This document shows, in pieces, positions 26,830-35,722 of a stretch of DNA of 64,000 nucleotides. The notes below the pieces were generated by a model. That model was given only the letters and a program-made list of their open reading frames with translations, was not told the DNA's origin and did no database searches. The translations under genes and the position numbers were made by a program. Source of the stretch: Streptomyces sp. DG1A-41 (lineage in GTDB: Bacteria; Actinomycetota; Actinomycetes; Streptomycetales; Streptomycetaceae); assembly GCF_037055355.1 (NCBI RefSeq), contig NZ_CP146350.1, forward strand, positions 1,054,001 through 1,118,000, written 5' to 3'. Numbering within the stretch: position 1 is the first letter of the stretch; each line of letters begins with the position of its first letter.

Positions 26830-29800
26830 TCATGCGGCGTCGAGCCCGCATTCGGCCCAGATGACCTTGCCCTCCGGCAGGTAGCGCGTGCCCCAGCTCT
26901 GCGAGAGGTGGGCGACCAGGAACAGGCCGCGTCCGCCCTCGTCCGTGCTGGCCGCCCGGCGCAGATGGGGGGCGGTGTTGCTGGCGTCGGAGACCTCGCA
27001 GATCAGGGTCCGCCCGTACAGCAGCCGGACCCGGATGGGCCCGGTGCCGTGCCGGATGGCGTTGGTGATCAGCTCGCTGAGGATCAGCTCCGCGGCGAAC
27101 GCGGTGTCGTCGAGTCCCCAGTCGGACAGGCGGCGCATGGCGGAGGCCCGGACCTCGGCGACGAGCGCCGGGTCGGCGGGCAGCTCCCAGCCGGCGATCC
27201 GGCCGGGGTCCAGGGCGTGGACGCGGGCGACGAGCAGGGCGATGTCGTCGTGCGGGTGCGCGGGCGCCACGGTGTCCAGGACCGCCTGGCAGGTCTCCTC
27301 GGGCGCGCGCTCCGGATGGGCCAGGGCCGCGCGCAGCTGCTCCAGGACCACGTCGACGTCGCGGTGCCGGTCCTCGATGAGTCCGTCGGTGTAGAGCACC
27401 AGCTGACTGCCCTCGGGAACATCGATCTCGACGGCGTCGAAGGGCAGGCCTCCGAGGCCGAGCGGGGGCCCGGCAGGGAGGTCGGGGTAGGAGACGGTGC
27501 CGTCGGGGTGGACGAGTGCGGGCGGTGGGTGACCGGCGCGCGCCATGAGGCACCGCTGCGTGGTCGGGTCGTAGACGGCGTACAGACAGGTCGCGCCGAT
27601 GACGCCGGCGCCCTTGCCGTCGGGGTCCTCCCGGTCCAGGCGTCCCACGAGGTTGTCCAGGTGGGTGAGGACCTCGTCCGGGGAGAAGTCGAGCTCGGCG
27701 AAGCTGCGCGCGGCGGTGCGCAGCCGGCCCATCGTGGCCGCGGAGAGCATGCCATGGCCGACGACGTCGCCGACGAGGAGCCCGACGCGGGTGCCGGAGA
27801 GCGGGATGACGTCGTACCAGTCCCCGCCCACGTCGGACTCGGCGGGCAGATAGCGGTGGGCCACGTCGACGGCGTCCTGGTCGGGCAGACCGTGCGGGAG
27901 GAGCCTGCGCTGGAGGGCCAGGACCATGGTGCGTTCGTGGGTGTAGCGCCGGGCGTTGTCGATGGACAGGGCGGCGCGGGTGGCGAGTTCCTGGGCCAAC
28001 GAACGGTCGTCGTCCCCGAAGGAGCTCCCGGCGCGGTAGAAGCTCGCTATGCCCAGGACGACACCGCGGGCGAGCAGGGGCACCGCGATGAGGGAGTGGA
28101 CGTGGGCGAGCAGGCGTGCGGTGTGCTCGGGGTCCTGGGCGAGCCAGCCCGCGGCGGCCTTCAGGTCCGGTTCCAGGACGGCTTCGCCGCTGGTCAGGCA
28201 GCGGAGCTGGGGCGCGGTCGGGCCGAAGTCGATGCGCTTGCCGGGCTGCGTGAAGGGCAGTCCCTCGCGGACGCCGTGCAGCACCGTGCGGCGCAGGTCG
28301 GCGAGGCGGCCGACGCACTCCTCGCCGCGCAGGACGGCATCGGGCAGGTCGATGGTGACGAAGTCGGCCAGGCGCGGGACCGCCGTCTCGGCCAGTTCCT
28401 CGGCGGTACGGCGCACGTCCAGGGTGGTGCCGATGCGGGCGCTGGCCTCGGACAGCAGCTCCAGACGCCGGCGCGCGGCCAGGGCGTAGGCCCCGACATG
28501 CGGCTCCCCCACCATCACGAGCCCCCGGGCCGGGAACACTGAGCCGGAGCGGTCGTCGGCCGGGCCCCTGCCGCCGGACAGCGCGCCCCTACCGCCGTCG
28601 GCCGCGCCCCTGCCACCGTCAGCCCTGACGGCGCCACCGGGCTCTGCGGGTCCCCAGTCACCGCCCTCTCCCCCATCCGCCGCGCCCCTACCGCCGTCCG
28701 CCCCGCCCCTGCCCCCGTCCGCCGCGCCCGTACCGCCGTCGGCCGCGGCCTTGCCAGGGTCAGCCCTGACGATGCCGCCGAACCCTGCGGTTCCCCGGTC
28801 AGCCTCGAACGCGACGGCCGGGGCGGACGCGGCGGCGAGATGCCCGGGCGGCAGGGTGGTCGACGGTCGTGCGGGCCGCGGGGCGGCCGGGAGGGCGGCG
28901 AGGTCCGGCAGCTCGTCCGCCTGGGGCGGGAGGACGAGGGACTCCCCCGCCGTGGTGCCGGGCAGCACGGCCTCGATGGCGAAGCCCCGCACGCCGGAGG
29001 CGCTGGTCATCGGGCGGCTCACGAGCGTCACCCGCCGGCCGCCGGGCAGGGTCACGTCGACGGCGGCCCGCTGCCCACGGGAGATCAGCTCGGCGGCCTT
29101 CTCCCTCAGGATCGCCTGGTCACGGGGGTGGACTTCGTCGGCCAGGGCGTCCAGGGCGACGCCGCGGTGCAGACCGGCCCCGCCCCCGGTGGCCAGGTAC
29201 GTCCGCAGCAGGGCGCGCTCGTGCGCGGAGCTCTGCCCCAGCAGCCGCCGCTCGATGTTCTCGGCCGCCCGGCGGATCGCCGCGCTCAGCGCGGGCTGAT
29301 CGAAACCGCGCGGATAGCCGAAGCACAGGACGCCCTCGATGCGTCCGCTGAGCGGGTCACGGACGGGCATCGCGACGCAGGCGCTGCCCTGGGAGCGTTC
29401 CGCGAAGTGCTCGGCGCCGTAGACGCGGATGAGCCGCCGCTCCGCCAGGGCGAGACCGATGCCGTTGGTGCCGGCGACCTGCTCGGCGAAGACGAATCCC
29501 GGGACCCGCTGGATCGCCGGGAGGGTCCTGGCCATCGCCGGGTCCCCGAATCGGCGCAGGAGGACCGTGCCGTTCGGGTCCGCCACCGAGATGTTGATCT
29601 GGCTGCCGGAGAACGCGTCCTGGAGCCGGTCGAGCACCGGCACGGCCGCGCGGACGACACGGCCCCCCGGGTCGAAGTCCTCCCGGTAGGGGAGGTCGGT
29701 CTGGTCCGGCGACAGGCCCAAGGACCGCAAGCGTTGCCACGAGTCCAGGATGGACGTCCGTACCCCCGCGGCGACCGGCTCGCCCTGGAGAAACCGCTCA

Positions 29801-29871
29801 CGGAGCCGGGCGGGCCCCGTGCCCTCAGTCGCACGCCCCGCCGGCTTGGGTTCCTCGCCGGATCGAACCAC
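26830..29871 (-). CDS. Multi-domain SpoIIE-type phosphatase with GAF and anti-sigma kinase domains
   Basis: A 1013-residue signalling protein. The N-terminal region (about 20-210) resembles the ligand-sensing GAF module of AcoR-type activators (SILDSWQRLRSLGLSPDQ, EQVAGTNGIGLAL). A PAS-like or linker region follows, then a Gly/Asp-rich repeat (about 373-440) and a second GAF (about 480-650). A PPM/SpoIIE phosphatase follows (GGDWYDVIPL, VGDVVGHGMLSA, LYTDGLIEDRH). It ends with an HATPase/anti-sigma domain (ELILSELITNAIRHGTG, DEGGRGLFLV). Such proteins set the balance of anti-anti-sigma partner switching in response to a small molecule. No sigma factor or STAS gene is beside it. Confidence 0.92.
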   Translation of the reverse strand: MVRSGEEPKPAGRATEGTGPARLRERFLQGEPVAAGVRTSILDSWQRLRSLGLSPDQTDLPYREDFDPGGRVVRAAVPVLDRLQDAFSGSQINISVADPNGTVLLRRFGDPAMARTLPAIQRVPGFVFAEQVAGTNGIGLALAERRLIRVYGAEHFAERSQGSACVAMPVRDPLSGRIEGVLCFGYPRGFDQPALSAAIRRAAENIERRLLGQSSAHERALLRTYLATGGGAGLHRGVALDALADEVHPRDQAILREKAAELISRGQRAAVDVTLPGGRRVTLVSRPMTSASGVRGFAIEAVLPGTTAGESLVLPPQADELPDLAALPAAPRPARPSTTLPPGHLAAASAPAVAFEADRGTAGFGGIVRADPGKAAADGGTGAADGGRGGADGGRGAADGGEGGDWGPAEPGGAVRADGGRGAADGGRGALSGGRGPADDRSGSVFPARGLVMVGEPHVGAYALAARRRLELLSEASARIGTTLDVRRTAEELAETAVPRLADFVTIDLPDAVLRGEECVGRLADLRRTVLHGVREGLPFTQPGKRIDFGPTAPQLRCLTSGEAVLEPDLKAAAGWLAQDPEHTARLLAHVHSLIAVPLLARGVVLGIASFYRAGSSFGDDDRSLAQELATRAALSIDNARRYTHERTMVLALQRRLLPHGLPDQDAVDVAHRYLPAESDVGGDWYDVIPLSGTRVGLLVGDVVGHGMLSAATMGRLRTAARSFAELDFSPDEVLTHLDNLVGRLDREDPDGKGAGVIGATCLYAVYDPTTQRCLMARAGHPPPALVHPDGTVSYPDLPAGPPLGLGGLPFDAVEIDVPEGSQLVLYTDGLIEDRHRDVDVVLEQLRAALAHPERAPEETCQAVLDTVAPAHPHDDIALLVARVHALDPGRIAGWELPADPALVAEVRASAMRRLSDWGLDDTAFAAELILSELITNAIRHGTGPIRVRLLYGRTLICEVSDASNTAPHLRRAASTDEGGRGLFLVAHLSQSWGTRYLPEGKVIWAECGLDAA
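28550..28760. repeat. Gly-rich 7-residue repeat region in SpoIIE-type gene
   Basis: The sequence repeats near-identical 21-bp blocks such as GCGCCCCTACCGCCGTC plus variants, encoding ADGGRGA-type units on the reverse strand. It forms a flexible linker between sensor domains. Units are imperfect and interrupted once by GDWGPAEPGGAV. Confidence 0.75.
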
Positions 29872-30001
29872 GCTTCGCCTCGCTTGCGCCCGCGATCATC
29901 CGCCGCCCGGAAGAGAATCTGGCATTGATGAGGATACGGGCATAAGGGGCAGGCGTCACGGTGCGCCTGGCCGGGGCGGGCTCCGGCCGGGCGGACCGCG
30001 C

Positions 30002-30424
30002 TCACCCCAGGAAACTCAGCCGCACCTTGCGCTGCGGGTTGTCCTTGTTCGTGTCCACGAGGCACACCGACTGCCACGTCCCGAGCTCCAGCCGGCCGCC
30101 CAGCACCGGCAGGGTCGCGTGCGGCGGGACGAGGGCCGGCAGGACGTGGTCGCGGCCGTGGCCGGGACTGCCGTGCCGGTGCTGCCAGCGGTCGTCGGCG
30201 GGCAGCAGGGTGTGCAGTGCGGCCAGAAGGTCGTCGTCGCTGCCGGCGCCGGTCTCGAGAACGGCGATTCCGGCCGTCGCGTGCGGGACGAAGACATTGA
30301 GTAGGCCGTCACGCCCGGCCGCCGCCTCCCGCAGGAAGGACTCGCAGTCGCCGGTGATGTCGACGACCCTCTCCGTGGAACCGGTGCTGACGTTCAGAAC
30401 TCGGGTGGTGAAGACATCTGACAT
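30002..30424 (-). CDS. YjbQ/UPF0047 family protein
   Basis: A 140-residue cytoplasmic protein of the YjbQ family. Members have been shown to have thiamine-phosphate-synthase-like activity, but their main role is unsettled. Family hallmarks are VFVPHATAGIAVLE, HRHGSPGHGRDHVLPAL and LGTWQSVCLVD. The start is ATG 30424; the long upstream extension lacks family similarity. It sits alone between the SpoIIE-type gene and a transporter remnant. His residues in the PHAT and GHGRDH motifs probably bind metal. Confidence 0.9.
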   Translation of the reverse strand: MSDVFTTRVLNVSTGSTERVVDITGDCESFLREAAAGRDGLLNVFVPHATAGIAVLETGAGSDDDLLAALHTLLPADDRWQHRHGSPGHGRDHVLPALVPPHATLPVLGGRLELGTWQSVCLVDTNKDNPQRKVRLSFLG

Positions 30425-30473
30425 GCCCCCATCCTGACGCACGAACCGGGGTCCACCGGTCACCCCCGCCCGG

Positions 30474-30970
30474 GTGGCGGTACAGGCGTCCACCGGACGA
30501 GACGCCCGGCTGTCGCGGTGGGGGCTCGTCCGGCATGTCGTCCTCCCGGGCGCGCTGCCGAACGCCATGACCGGTCTGCGCTACTCGCTCGGCATCGCCT
30601 GGCTCGCGCTGGTCTTCGCCGAGCAGGTCAACGCCGACTCCGGCATCGGGTTCCTCATGGTGCAGGCGGCATCGTGCTGGTTCCGCGCCGCAAGGGCGCC
30701 TACAGGTGGGTGCACGACCACGAGGAGGAGTGGGCGAAGGACACCGGGCTCCCCGAGGACGCGGCGTTGGCGGCGGTGAAGCGCACGTACACGACCCGGA
30801 TCGCGGTCGCCGTCGACACGCCGCTGATCGCCTCCGAGCAGGAGATCGCCGACACGTTCACGGCGTTGAAGCTCATCCCCCGCAAGGTCGACTTCGCCGG
30901 CTTAACCGACACCCGGTTCAACGGCGACCTGCCGCCGTCGACGGCGGCGGCCCGGCCGTCGGAAGGCTAG
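30474..30970 (+). pseudogene. ssuC-ssuA deletion fusion (sulfonate ABC importer remnant)
   Basis: From about 30500 one forward frame encodes the C-terminal part of an SsuC permease (VRHVVLPGALPNAMTGLRYSLGIAW, FAEQVNADSGIGFLMVQA). Near 30670 the similarity jumps, in another frame, to the C-terminal end of an SsuA binding protein (AYRWVHDHEEEWAKDTGLP, ASEQEIADTFTALKLIPRKVDFAGL). The ATPase and most of both proteins are gone. This is best explained by a deletion that joined two genes of one operon. Both pieces are too short to function. Confidence 0.8.
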
Positions 30971-31028
30971 AACCCGCCACCTCGGTCCGCCCGGGAAGAT
31001 CCACGACCCCGGCACCGTTGGTAGAAGC

Positions 31029-32105
31029 GTGAACAACACACGCGAGGTCGAGGTAGTCGTCATAGGTGCCGGCCAGGCCGGTCTGGCCAGCGCCTATCAC
31101 CTGCGGCGGTCCGGTTTCGAGCCGGACCGCGACTTCGTCGTGCTGGACCACTCCCCCGGTCCCGGCGGCGCCTGGCAGTTCCGCTGGCCGTCGCTGACGT
31201 ACGGCAAGGTGCACGGAATGCACGCGCTGCCGGGGATGGAACTCACGGACGCGGATCCGGCCCGGCCGTCCGCCGAGGTGATCAGCGACTACTTCAACCG
31301 GTACGAGCGGGCCTTCGACCTGCGGGTGCGCCGCCCCGTCGACGTGCTGGCCGTGCGCGAGGGACCCGGCGGGCGGCTGCGCGTGGAGACCCCGGAGGGC
31401 GTGTGGTCGACGCGGGCGCTGATCAACGCGACCGGCACCTGGGACCGGCCGTTCTGGCCGCGCTATCCGGGCCAGGAGACTTTCCGGGGGCGGCAGTTGC
31501 ACACCGCGCAGTACCCCGGGCCGGAGGAGTTCGCGGGGCAGCGGGTCGTCGTGGTGGGCGGGGGCGCCTCGGGCACGCAGCACCTGCTGGAGATCGCCTC
31601 GTACGCGGCGGCCACCACCTGGGTGACCCGGCGTCCGCCCGTCTTCCGGGAGGGCCCCTTCGACGAGAACGCGGGCCGGGCGGCCGTCGCGCTCGTCGAG
31701 GAACGGGTACGGCAGGGGCTGCCGCCCAGAAGCGTCGTCTCGGTCACCGGGCTGCCGCTCAACGACGCGATCCGGCAGGGCATCGAGGACGGGGTGCTCG
31801 ACCGGCAGCCGATGTTCGACCGCATCACGCCCACGGGAGTGGACTGGCGGGACGGGCGGCACGTCGACGCGGACGTCGTCCTGTGGGCCACCGGTTTCCG
31901 GGCCGCCATCGACCATCTCGCCCCGCTCAGGCTGCGCGAGCCGGGCGGCGGCATCCGTCTGGAGGGCACGCGCGCGGTCGCGGACCCGCGCGTCCACCTC
32001 GTCGGCTACGGACCGTCGGCCAGCACCATCGGCGCCAACCGCGCCGGCCGCGCGGCCGTACGGGACATCAGGCGACTGCTGGCGCGGGAGCGGGTCGCCG
32101 CGTAA
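31029..32105 (+). CDS. Flavin-dependent monooxygenase / NAD(P)-binding oxidoreductase
   Basis: A 358-residue FAD enzyme of the Trk/CzcO type. The FAD loop is VVVIGAGQAGLASAYHL at the N-terminus, the NAD(P)H loop is VVVVGGGASGTQHLLEI (about residues 168-184), and the DVVLWATGFRAAIDH motif lies near 280. The fingerprint FxGxxxHxxxW of Baeyer-Villiger enzymes is not complete (FRGRQLHTAQY). It starts at GTG 31029. It probably oxygenates a small lipophilic or amine substrate in the cytoplasm. It is single, and a 174-bp repeat follows it. Confidence 0.88.
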   Translation: MNNTREVEVVVIGAGQAGLASAYHLRRSGFEPDRDFVVLDHSPGPGGAWQFRWPSLTYGKVHGMHALPGMELTDADPARPSAEVISDYFNRYERAFDLRVRRPVDVLAVREGPGGRLRVETPEGVWSTRALINATGTWDRPFWPRYPGQETFRGRQLHTAQYPGPEEFAGQRVVVVGGGASGTQHLLEIASYAAATTWVTRRPPVFREGPFDENAGRAAVALVEERVRQGLPPRSVVSVTGLPLNDAIRQGIEDGVLDRQPMFDRITPTGVDWRDGRHVDADVVLWATGFRAAIDHLAPLRLREPGGGIRLEGTRAVADPRVHLVGYGPSASTIGANRAGRAAVRDIRRLLARERVAA

Positions 32106-32156
32106 CGCCCGGCCCGGCGTTACGCGCACCGGCAGCCACGCCCGCCCGGGCACGAG

Positions 32157-32632
32157 CCACGCCCTGCCCGGGCATGGACACCCGGCCGCCGGAACGGGCG
32201 CCACCGGCAGCCACGCCCGCCCAGGCCAGGACACCCCGCCGCCGGAACGCGCACCGACACCGCGTGACACCCAGGCCGGTCCCCCCGGCCGCCGACACGG
32301 GAACCCGCAGTCGCGCCGCCCGGCCATGGACCACGCCCTGCCCGGGCATGGACACCCGGCCGCCGGAACGGGCGCCACCGGCAGCCACGCCCGCCCAGGC
32401 CAGGACACCCCGCCGCCGGAACGCGCACCGACACCGCGTGACACCCAGGCCGGTCCCCCCGGCCGCCGACACGGGAACCCGCAGTCGCGCCGCCCGGCCA
32501 TGGACCACGCCCTGCCCGGGCATGGACACCCGGCCGCCGGAACGGGCGCCACCGGCAGCCACGCCCGCCCAGGCCAGGACACCCCGCCGCCGGAACGCGC
32601 ACCGACACCGCGTGACACCCAGGCCGGTCCTC
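32157..32632. repeat. 174-bp tandem repeat, about 2.7 copies
   Basis: The block starting CCACGCCCTGCCCGGGCATG recurs at 32157, 32331 and 32505, exactly 174 bp apart. Copies one and two are almost identical over the full length; the third stops matching near 32632. The unit is a multiple of three and GC-rich, so long open frames run through it on both strands. None has a ribosome site or known domain. Shorter palindromic words (CCGGGCATGG) occur inside. Confidence 0.93.
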
Positions 32633-32925
32633 CGGCTGTTGGAGCAGGAGCCGCTGGCCCCTGGCGCCCGGCGGATCACCCCGCCCCCGCATGGCGGCCG
32701 GCTCTCACAGCCCCTCCCGCTCCGCCACTCGCGCCACCAGGCCCGCCCACACCGCCGACCGGGTCGCCGCCCGGCTCCGGCACTCCACCGAACCCAGCCC
32801 CCGGCGCCGCAGCGCAGCCGTCACCTCGACAAGGCCTGCCGACACCGGCAGGTACGACCGATCCGATCCCCCGGCCCGCGCGCCGCCAACCCGGTCGCCC
32901 TGCCCCTCCGTCCCCGCTCTCCGGC
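32633..32925. other. Intergenic region after the 174-bp repeat
   Basis: About 290 bp with no supported gene. A 74-codon reverse frame (32929-32705) is Ala/Arg-rich and overlaps the MltG end, but has no recognisable domain or ribosome site. It may be decayed coding DNA. Confidence 0.35.
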
Positions 32926-33771
32926 TCACCCGGCCGCCTGCGCCCCGGCGGCCTTCCTCTGGGCGTTGAACTCGGCGACGTTGCGCTGGTGTTCGCCGTA
33001 GTCGGCGGTGAAGCGTGTGTCGCCCGGGCGGACCGTGACGAAGTACAGCCAGTCGCCCGGGGGCGGGTTGATGGCGGCGCGCATCGCCTCCTCGCCGGGG
33101 TTGTCGATCGGCGTGGGCGGCAGGCCCATGCGCTGGTACGAGTTGTAGGGGCTGTCGATCCTCGTGTCATTCGCCGTCGTCCGCAGAGTGGAGCGGCCCA
33201 GCGCGTAATTGATGGTGGAGTCCATCTGGAGCGGCATGCCGCGTTCGAGGCGATTGAAGACGACCCGGGCGACCTTGCCCATGTCGGCCCTGGTGGCCGC
33301 CTCCGCCTGGACGATGCTCGCGATGGTGACGGCCTGATAGACGTTCATGGCGTTGCGCTGCGCCCCCGCGGCGATGGGCGCGCCGTTGAACTTCTCGTTC
33401 GCGGTGTCGACCATCAGCGCCAGGAGCTTCTCCGGAGTCGTCTTCTCCTGGAGCGGATAGGTCGCCGGGAAGAGATAGCCCTCCGGGTTGCCCTCGGCGT
33501 CGTTCGGCAGTTTCAGCACCGCCTTCGCCAGGGACTTCTTCGTGCTGCCCGCGGGCAGGGCGAGGGCCTTGTCGACGGCCGCGTAGACCTGGCTCGCGCG
33601 CCAGCCCTCCGGGATCACCAGGGTCGTGGGCCGGCCGTCCTCCTCGGGCCCCAGGGTCAGCAGCGGCACCGCCACGGCGGTACCGACCACGACGGCTCCG
33701 GTCGCGACGAGGGCGATCCGGCCCCGGCGCGTCAGTCGAATCGTGCTCCGTGGCGGAGTGTTCTTCTGCAT
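32926..33771 (-). CDS. Endolytic transglycosylase MltG-like protein (short paralogue)
   Basis: A 281-residue membrane-anchored protein of the YceG/MltG family, which cuts nascent peptidoglycan strands to end chain elongation. One transmembrane helix (IALVATGAVVVGTAVAVPLL, about 17-36) is followed by the YceG domain. It shows ASIVQAEAATR with the catalytic Glu in place, LQMDSTINYAL and LPPTPIDNPG. The usual Streptomyces MltG has a long extra N-terminal region, absent here. The start is ATG 33771, although an upstream ATG at 33810 is possible and neither has a strong ribosome site. It follows the ABC exporter gene by 44 bp on the same strand, so it may belong to the MarR-controlled unit. Confidence 0.85.
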   Translation of the reverse strand: MQKNTPPRSTIRLTRRGRIALVATGAVVVGTAVAVPLLTLGPEEDGRPTTLVIPEGWRASQVYAAVDKALALPAGSTKKSLAKAVLKLPNDAEGNPEGYLFPATYPLQEKTTPEKLLALMVDTANEKFNGAPIAAGAQRNAMNVYQAVTIASIVQAEAATRADMGKVARVVFNRLERGMPLQMDSTINYALGRSTLRTTANDTRIDSPYNSYQRMGLPPTPIDNPGEEAMRAAINPPPGDWLYFVTVRPGDTRFTADYGEHQRNVAEFNAQRKAAGAQAAG

Positions 33772-33814
33772 GCGGGCACGGTAACCCGCATATCTCCATA
33801 AATCCGGCATATTT

Positions 33815-35617
33815 TCATCTTGTCGGTTCCAGTTGGGCGTCCCGGCGTACGAGCGCCGCGTACCGGCCGTGCCGCTCCAGCAGTTCCTCGTGCGTACCGA
33901 GTTCGACCGCGCGCCCCGAGTCGAGGACCACGATCTGGTCGGCGCCCCGGACGGTGGACAGCCGGTGGGCGATGGTGAGCGTGGTGCGGTCGGCCGACAG
34001 CGCGTCGATGGCGTCCTGCACGGCGGCCTCGGTCCGGGTGTCCAGGGCGCTGGTGGCCTCGTCGAGGATGAGGACCGGCGGGTCGCGCAGGATGGTCCGG
34101 GCGATGGCCAGGCGCTGCTTCTCGCCGCCGGAGAAACGGTGACCGCGCTCCCCGACGACGGTGTCGTAGCCGTCGGGCAGTGCGGCGATGTGGTCGTGGA
34201 TCTGCGCCGCCTTCGCCGCCTGGTAGAGCTCCTCGTCGGTGGCGTCGGGCTTGGCGAAGCGCAGGTTGTCGGCGACCGAGGCGTGGAAGAGGTACGTCTC
34301 CTGCGAGACGACGCCGACCGCGCGCGCCAGGGTGTCGAAGTCGAGGTCGCGGACGTCGACCCCGTCGAGGGTGACGCGGCCGCCCGTCACGTCGTAGAGG
34401 CGGGGCACCAGATAGCCGAACGTGGACTTGCCGGCGCCGGTGGGTCCGACGATCGCGAGGCTGCCGCCGGCCGGGACGGTGAGGTCGATGCCGTCCAGGA
34501 CCGGGCCGCCCTTGTCGTCGTAGCCGAAGGAGACGTTCTCGAAGCGGACCTCGCCCTTGACCCGGTCGAGGCGGACCGGGTCCGCGCGCTCGGTGATGTC
34601 GATCGGCAGGTCGAGGTACTCGAAGATGCGCTGGAAGAGGGCGAGCGAGGTCTGGATCTGCACACCGGTCGACAGCAGGCTCACGGCCGGACGGAACAGG
34701 CCCTGCTGGAGCGAGACGAAGGCGACGATCGTGCCGATGGAGACACGGGGGCCGCCCAGCTGGAGGGCCATGCCGGCGGTCCAGTAGATGACGGCGGGCA
34801 GGGCGGCCATGACGATCGTGATGACGGCCATGCGCCAGCGGCCCGCCATGTTCGACCGCACCTCCAGGTCGACGAGTTCCTCGGACTCCCCGGCGAAGGA
34901 CTTCGTCAGCGAGTCGGAGCGGCCCATCGTGCGGCCGAGCAGGATGCCGCTGACGGAGAGCGACTCGGTGACCGTGGCGGCCATGGCGGCCATCTGCTTC
35001 TGGCGCTGGGTGGTGATCTTCCGGCGTTCGTTGCCGACGCGGCGGCTGATCCACACGAACACCGGCAGCAACAGCAGCGAGACGACGGTCAGGCGCCAGT
35101 CGAGGACCACCATCGCGGCGATCGTGGCGACCACGCTGGTGAGGTTGGAGACCAGGGACGTGGCGGTGGAGGTGACGGTGGCCTGCATGCCGCCGACGTC
35201 GTTGGCGATGCGGGACTGCACCTCGCCCGTGCGCGTGCGCGTGAAGAACGCGAGGGACATGCGCTGGAGCCGGCCGTAGACGGCGGTGCGCAGGTCGTGC
35301 ATGACGCGCTGGCCGACCGTCGTCGAGATCAGGGTCTGGAGGACGCCGAAGACGCTGGTGAGGACGGCGCTGAGGATCATGCCGAGGGCGAGCAGGCTGA
35401 GCAGGCCCGTACGCCCCTGGGGGATCGCGACGTCGAGGATCTCCTTCAGCAGGAAGGGCGTGGCGACCGAGACCAGCGACGAGGCGCCGACGAGCAGGCC
35501 GACGATCGCGAGGCGGCCCCGGTAGGGGCGGAAGAGTCTGAGGATGCGGCGGACCTGCCGGGGCTGTTCCTTCGAGTCGGCGGGTGCGGTCCAGGGGGCT
35601 TCGTGGTCGGGGTGCAT
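33815..35617 (-). CDS. ABC exporter, half-transporter (MsbA/LmrA type)
   Basis: A 600-residue fusion of a six-helix exporter membrane domain (about 30-320) with an ATPase (about 340-590). Motifs are Walker A GPTGAGKST, signature HRFSGGEKQRLA, Walker B PVLILDEATSALD and the switch His in TIAHRLST; all are intact, so it should work as a homodimer exporting lipids, drugs or peptides. ATG 35617 has AAGGAG just upstream. A longer version starting at 35677 would begin inside the divergent operator, so I reject it. It diverges from a MarR gene. Confidence 0.92.
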   Translation of the reverse strand: MHPDHEAPWTAPADSKEQPRQVRRILRLFRPYRGRLAIVGLLVGASSLVSVATPFLLKEILDVAIPQGRTGLLSLLALGMILSAVLTSVFGVLQTLISTTVGQRVMHDLRTAVYGRLQRMSLAFFTRTRTGEVQSRIANDVGGMQATVTSTATSLVSNLTSVVATIAAMVVLDWRLTVVSLLLLPVFVWISRRVGNERRKITTQRQKQMAAMAATVTESLSVSGILLGRTMGRSDSLTKSFAGESEELVDLEVRSNMAGRWRMAVITIVMAALPAVIYWTAGMALQLGGPRVSIGTIVAFVSLQQGLFRPAVSLLSTGVQIQTSLALFQRIFEYLDLPIDITERADPVRLDRVKGEVRFENVSFGYDDKGGPVLDGIDLTVPAGGSLAIVGPTGAGKSTFGYLVPRLYDVTGGRVTLDGVDVRDLDFDTLARAVGVVSQETYLFHASVADNLRFAKPDATDEELYQAAKAAQIHDHIAALPDGYDTVVGERGHRFSGGEKQRLAIARTILRDPPVLILDEATSALDTRTEAAVQDAIDALSADRTTLTIAHRLSTVRGADQIVVLDSGRAVELGTHEELLERHGRYAALVRRDAQLEPTR

Positions 35618-35674
35618 GAGCTCCTTCGAGAGGGCGATACGGCCTAGGCGAGGACAGCGGATCGGATCGTAGCT

Positions 35675-35697
35675 CATTGTTACCTTCACTCACAATG
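35675..35697. promoter_or_regulatory. Candidate MarR operator
   Basis: CATTGT (35675-35680) and ACAATG (35692-35697) form an inverted repeat spaced by 11 bp in the divergent interval between the ABC exporter and MarR genes. It lies about 25 bp before the MarR start. MarR proteins bind short palindromes of this spacing, so self-repression and control of the exporter are likely. Confidence 0.65.
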
Positions 35698-35722
35698 AAC
35701 ATCATCCTGATATTGTTCCCGC

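Noticed and set aside
30918..32618. Long frames through the 174-bp repeat on both strands
   Set aside because: The repeat length is a multiple of three and stops are rare in such GC-rich DNA. No ribosome site, no domain, repeated text on every frame.
35618..35689. Longer start of the ABC exporter
   Set aside because: The upstream start lies within the palindromic operator, while ATG 35617 has AAGGAG.
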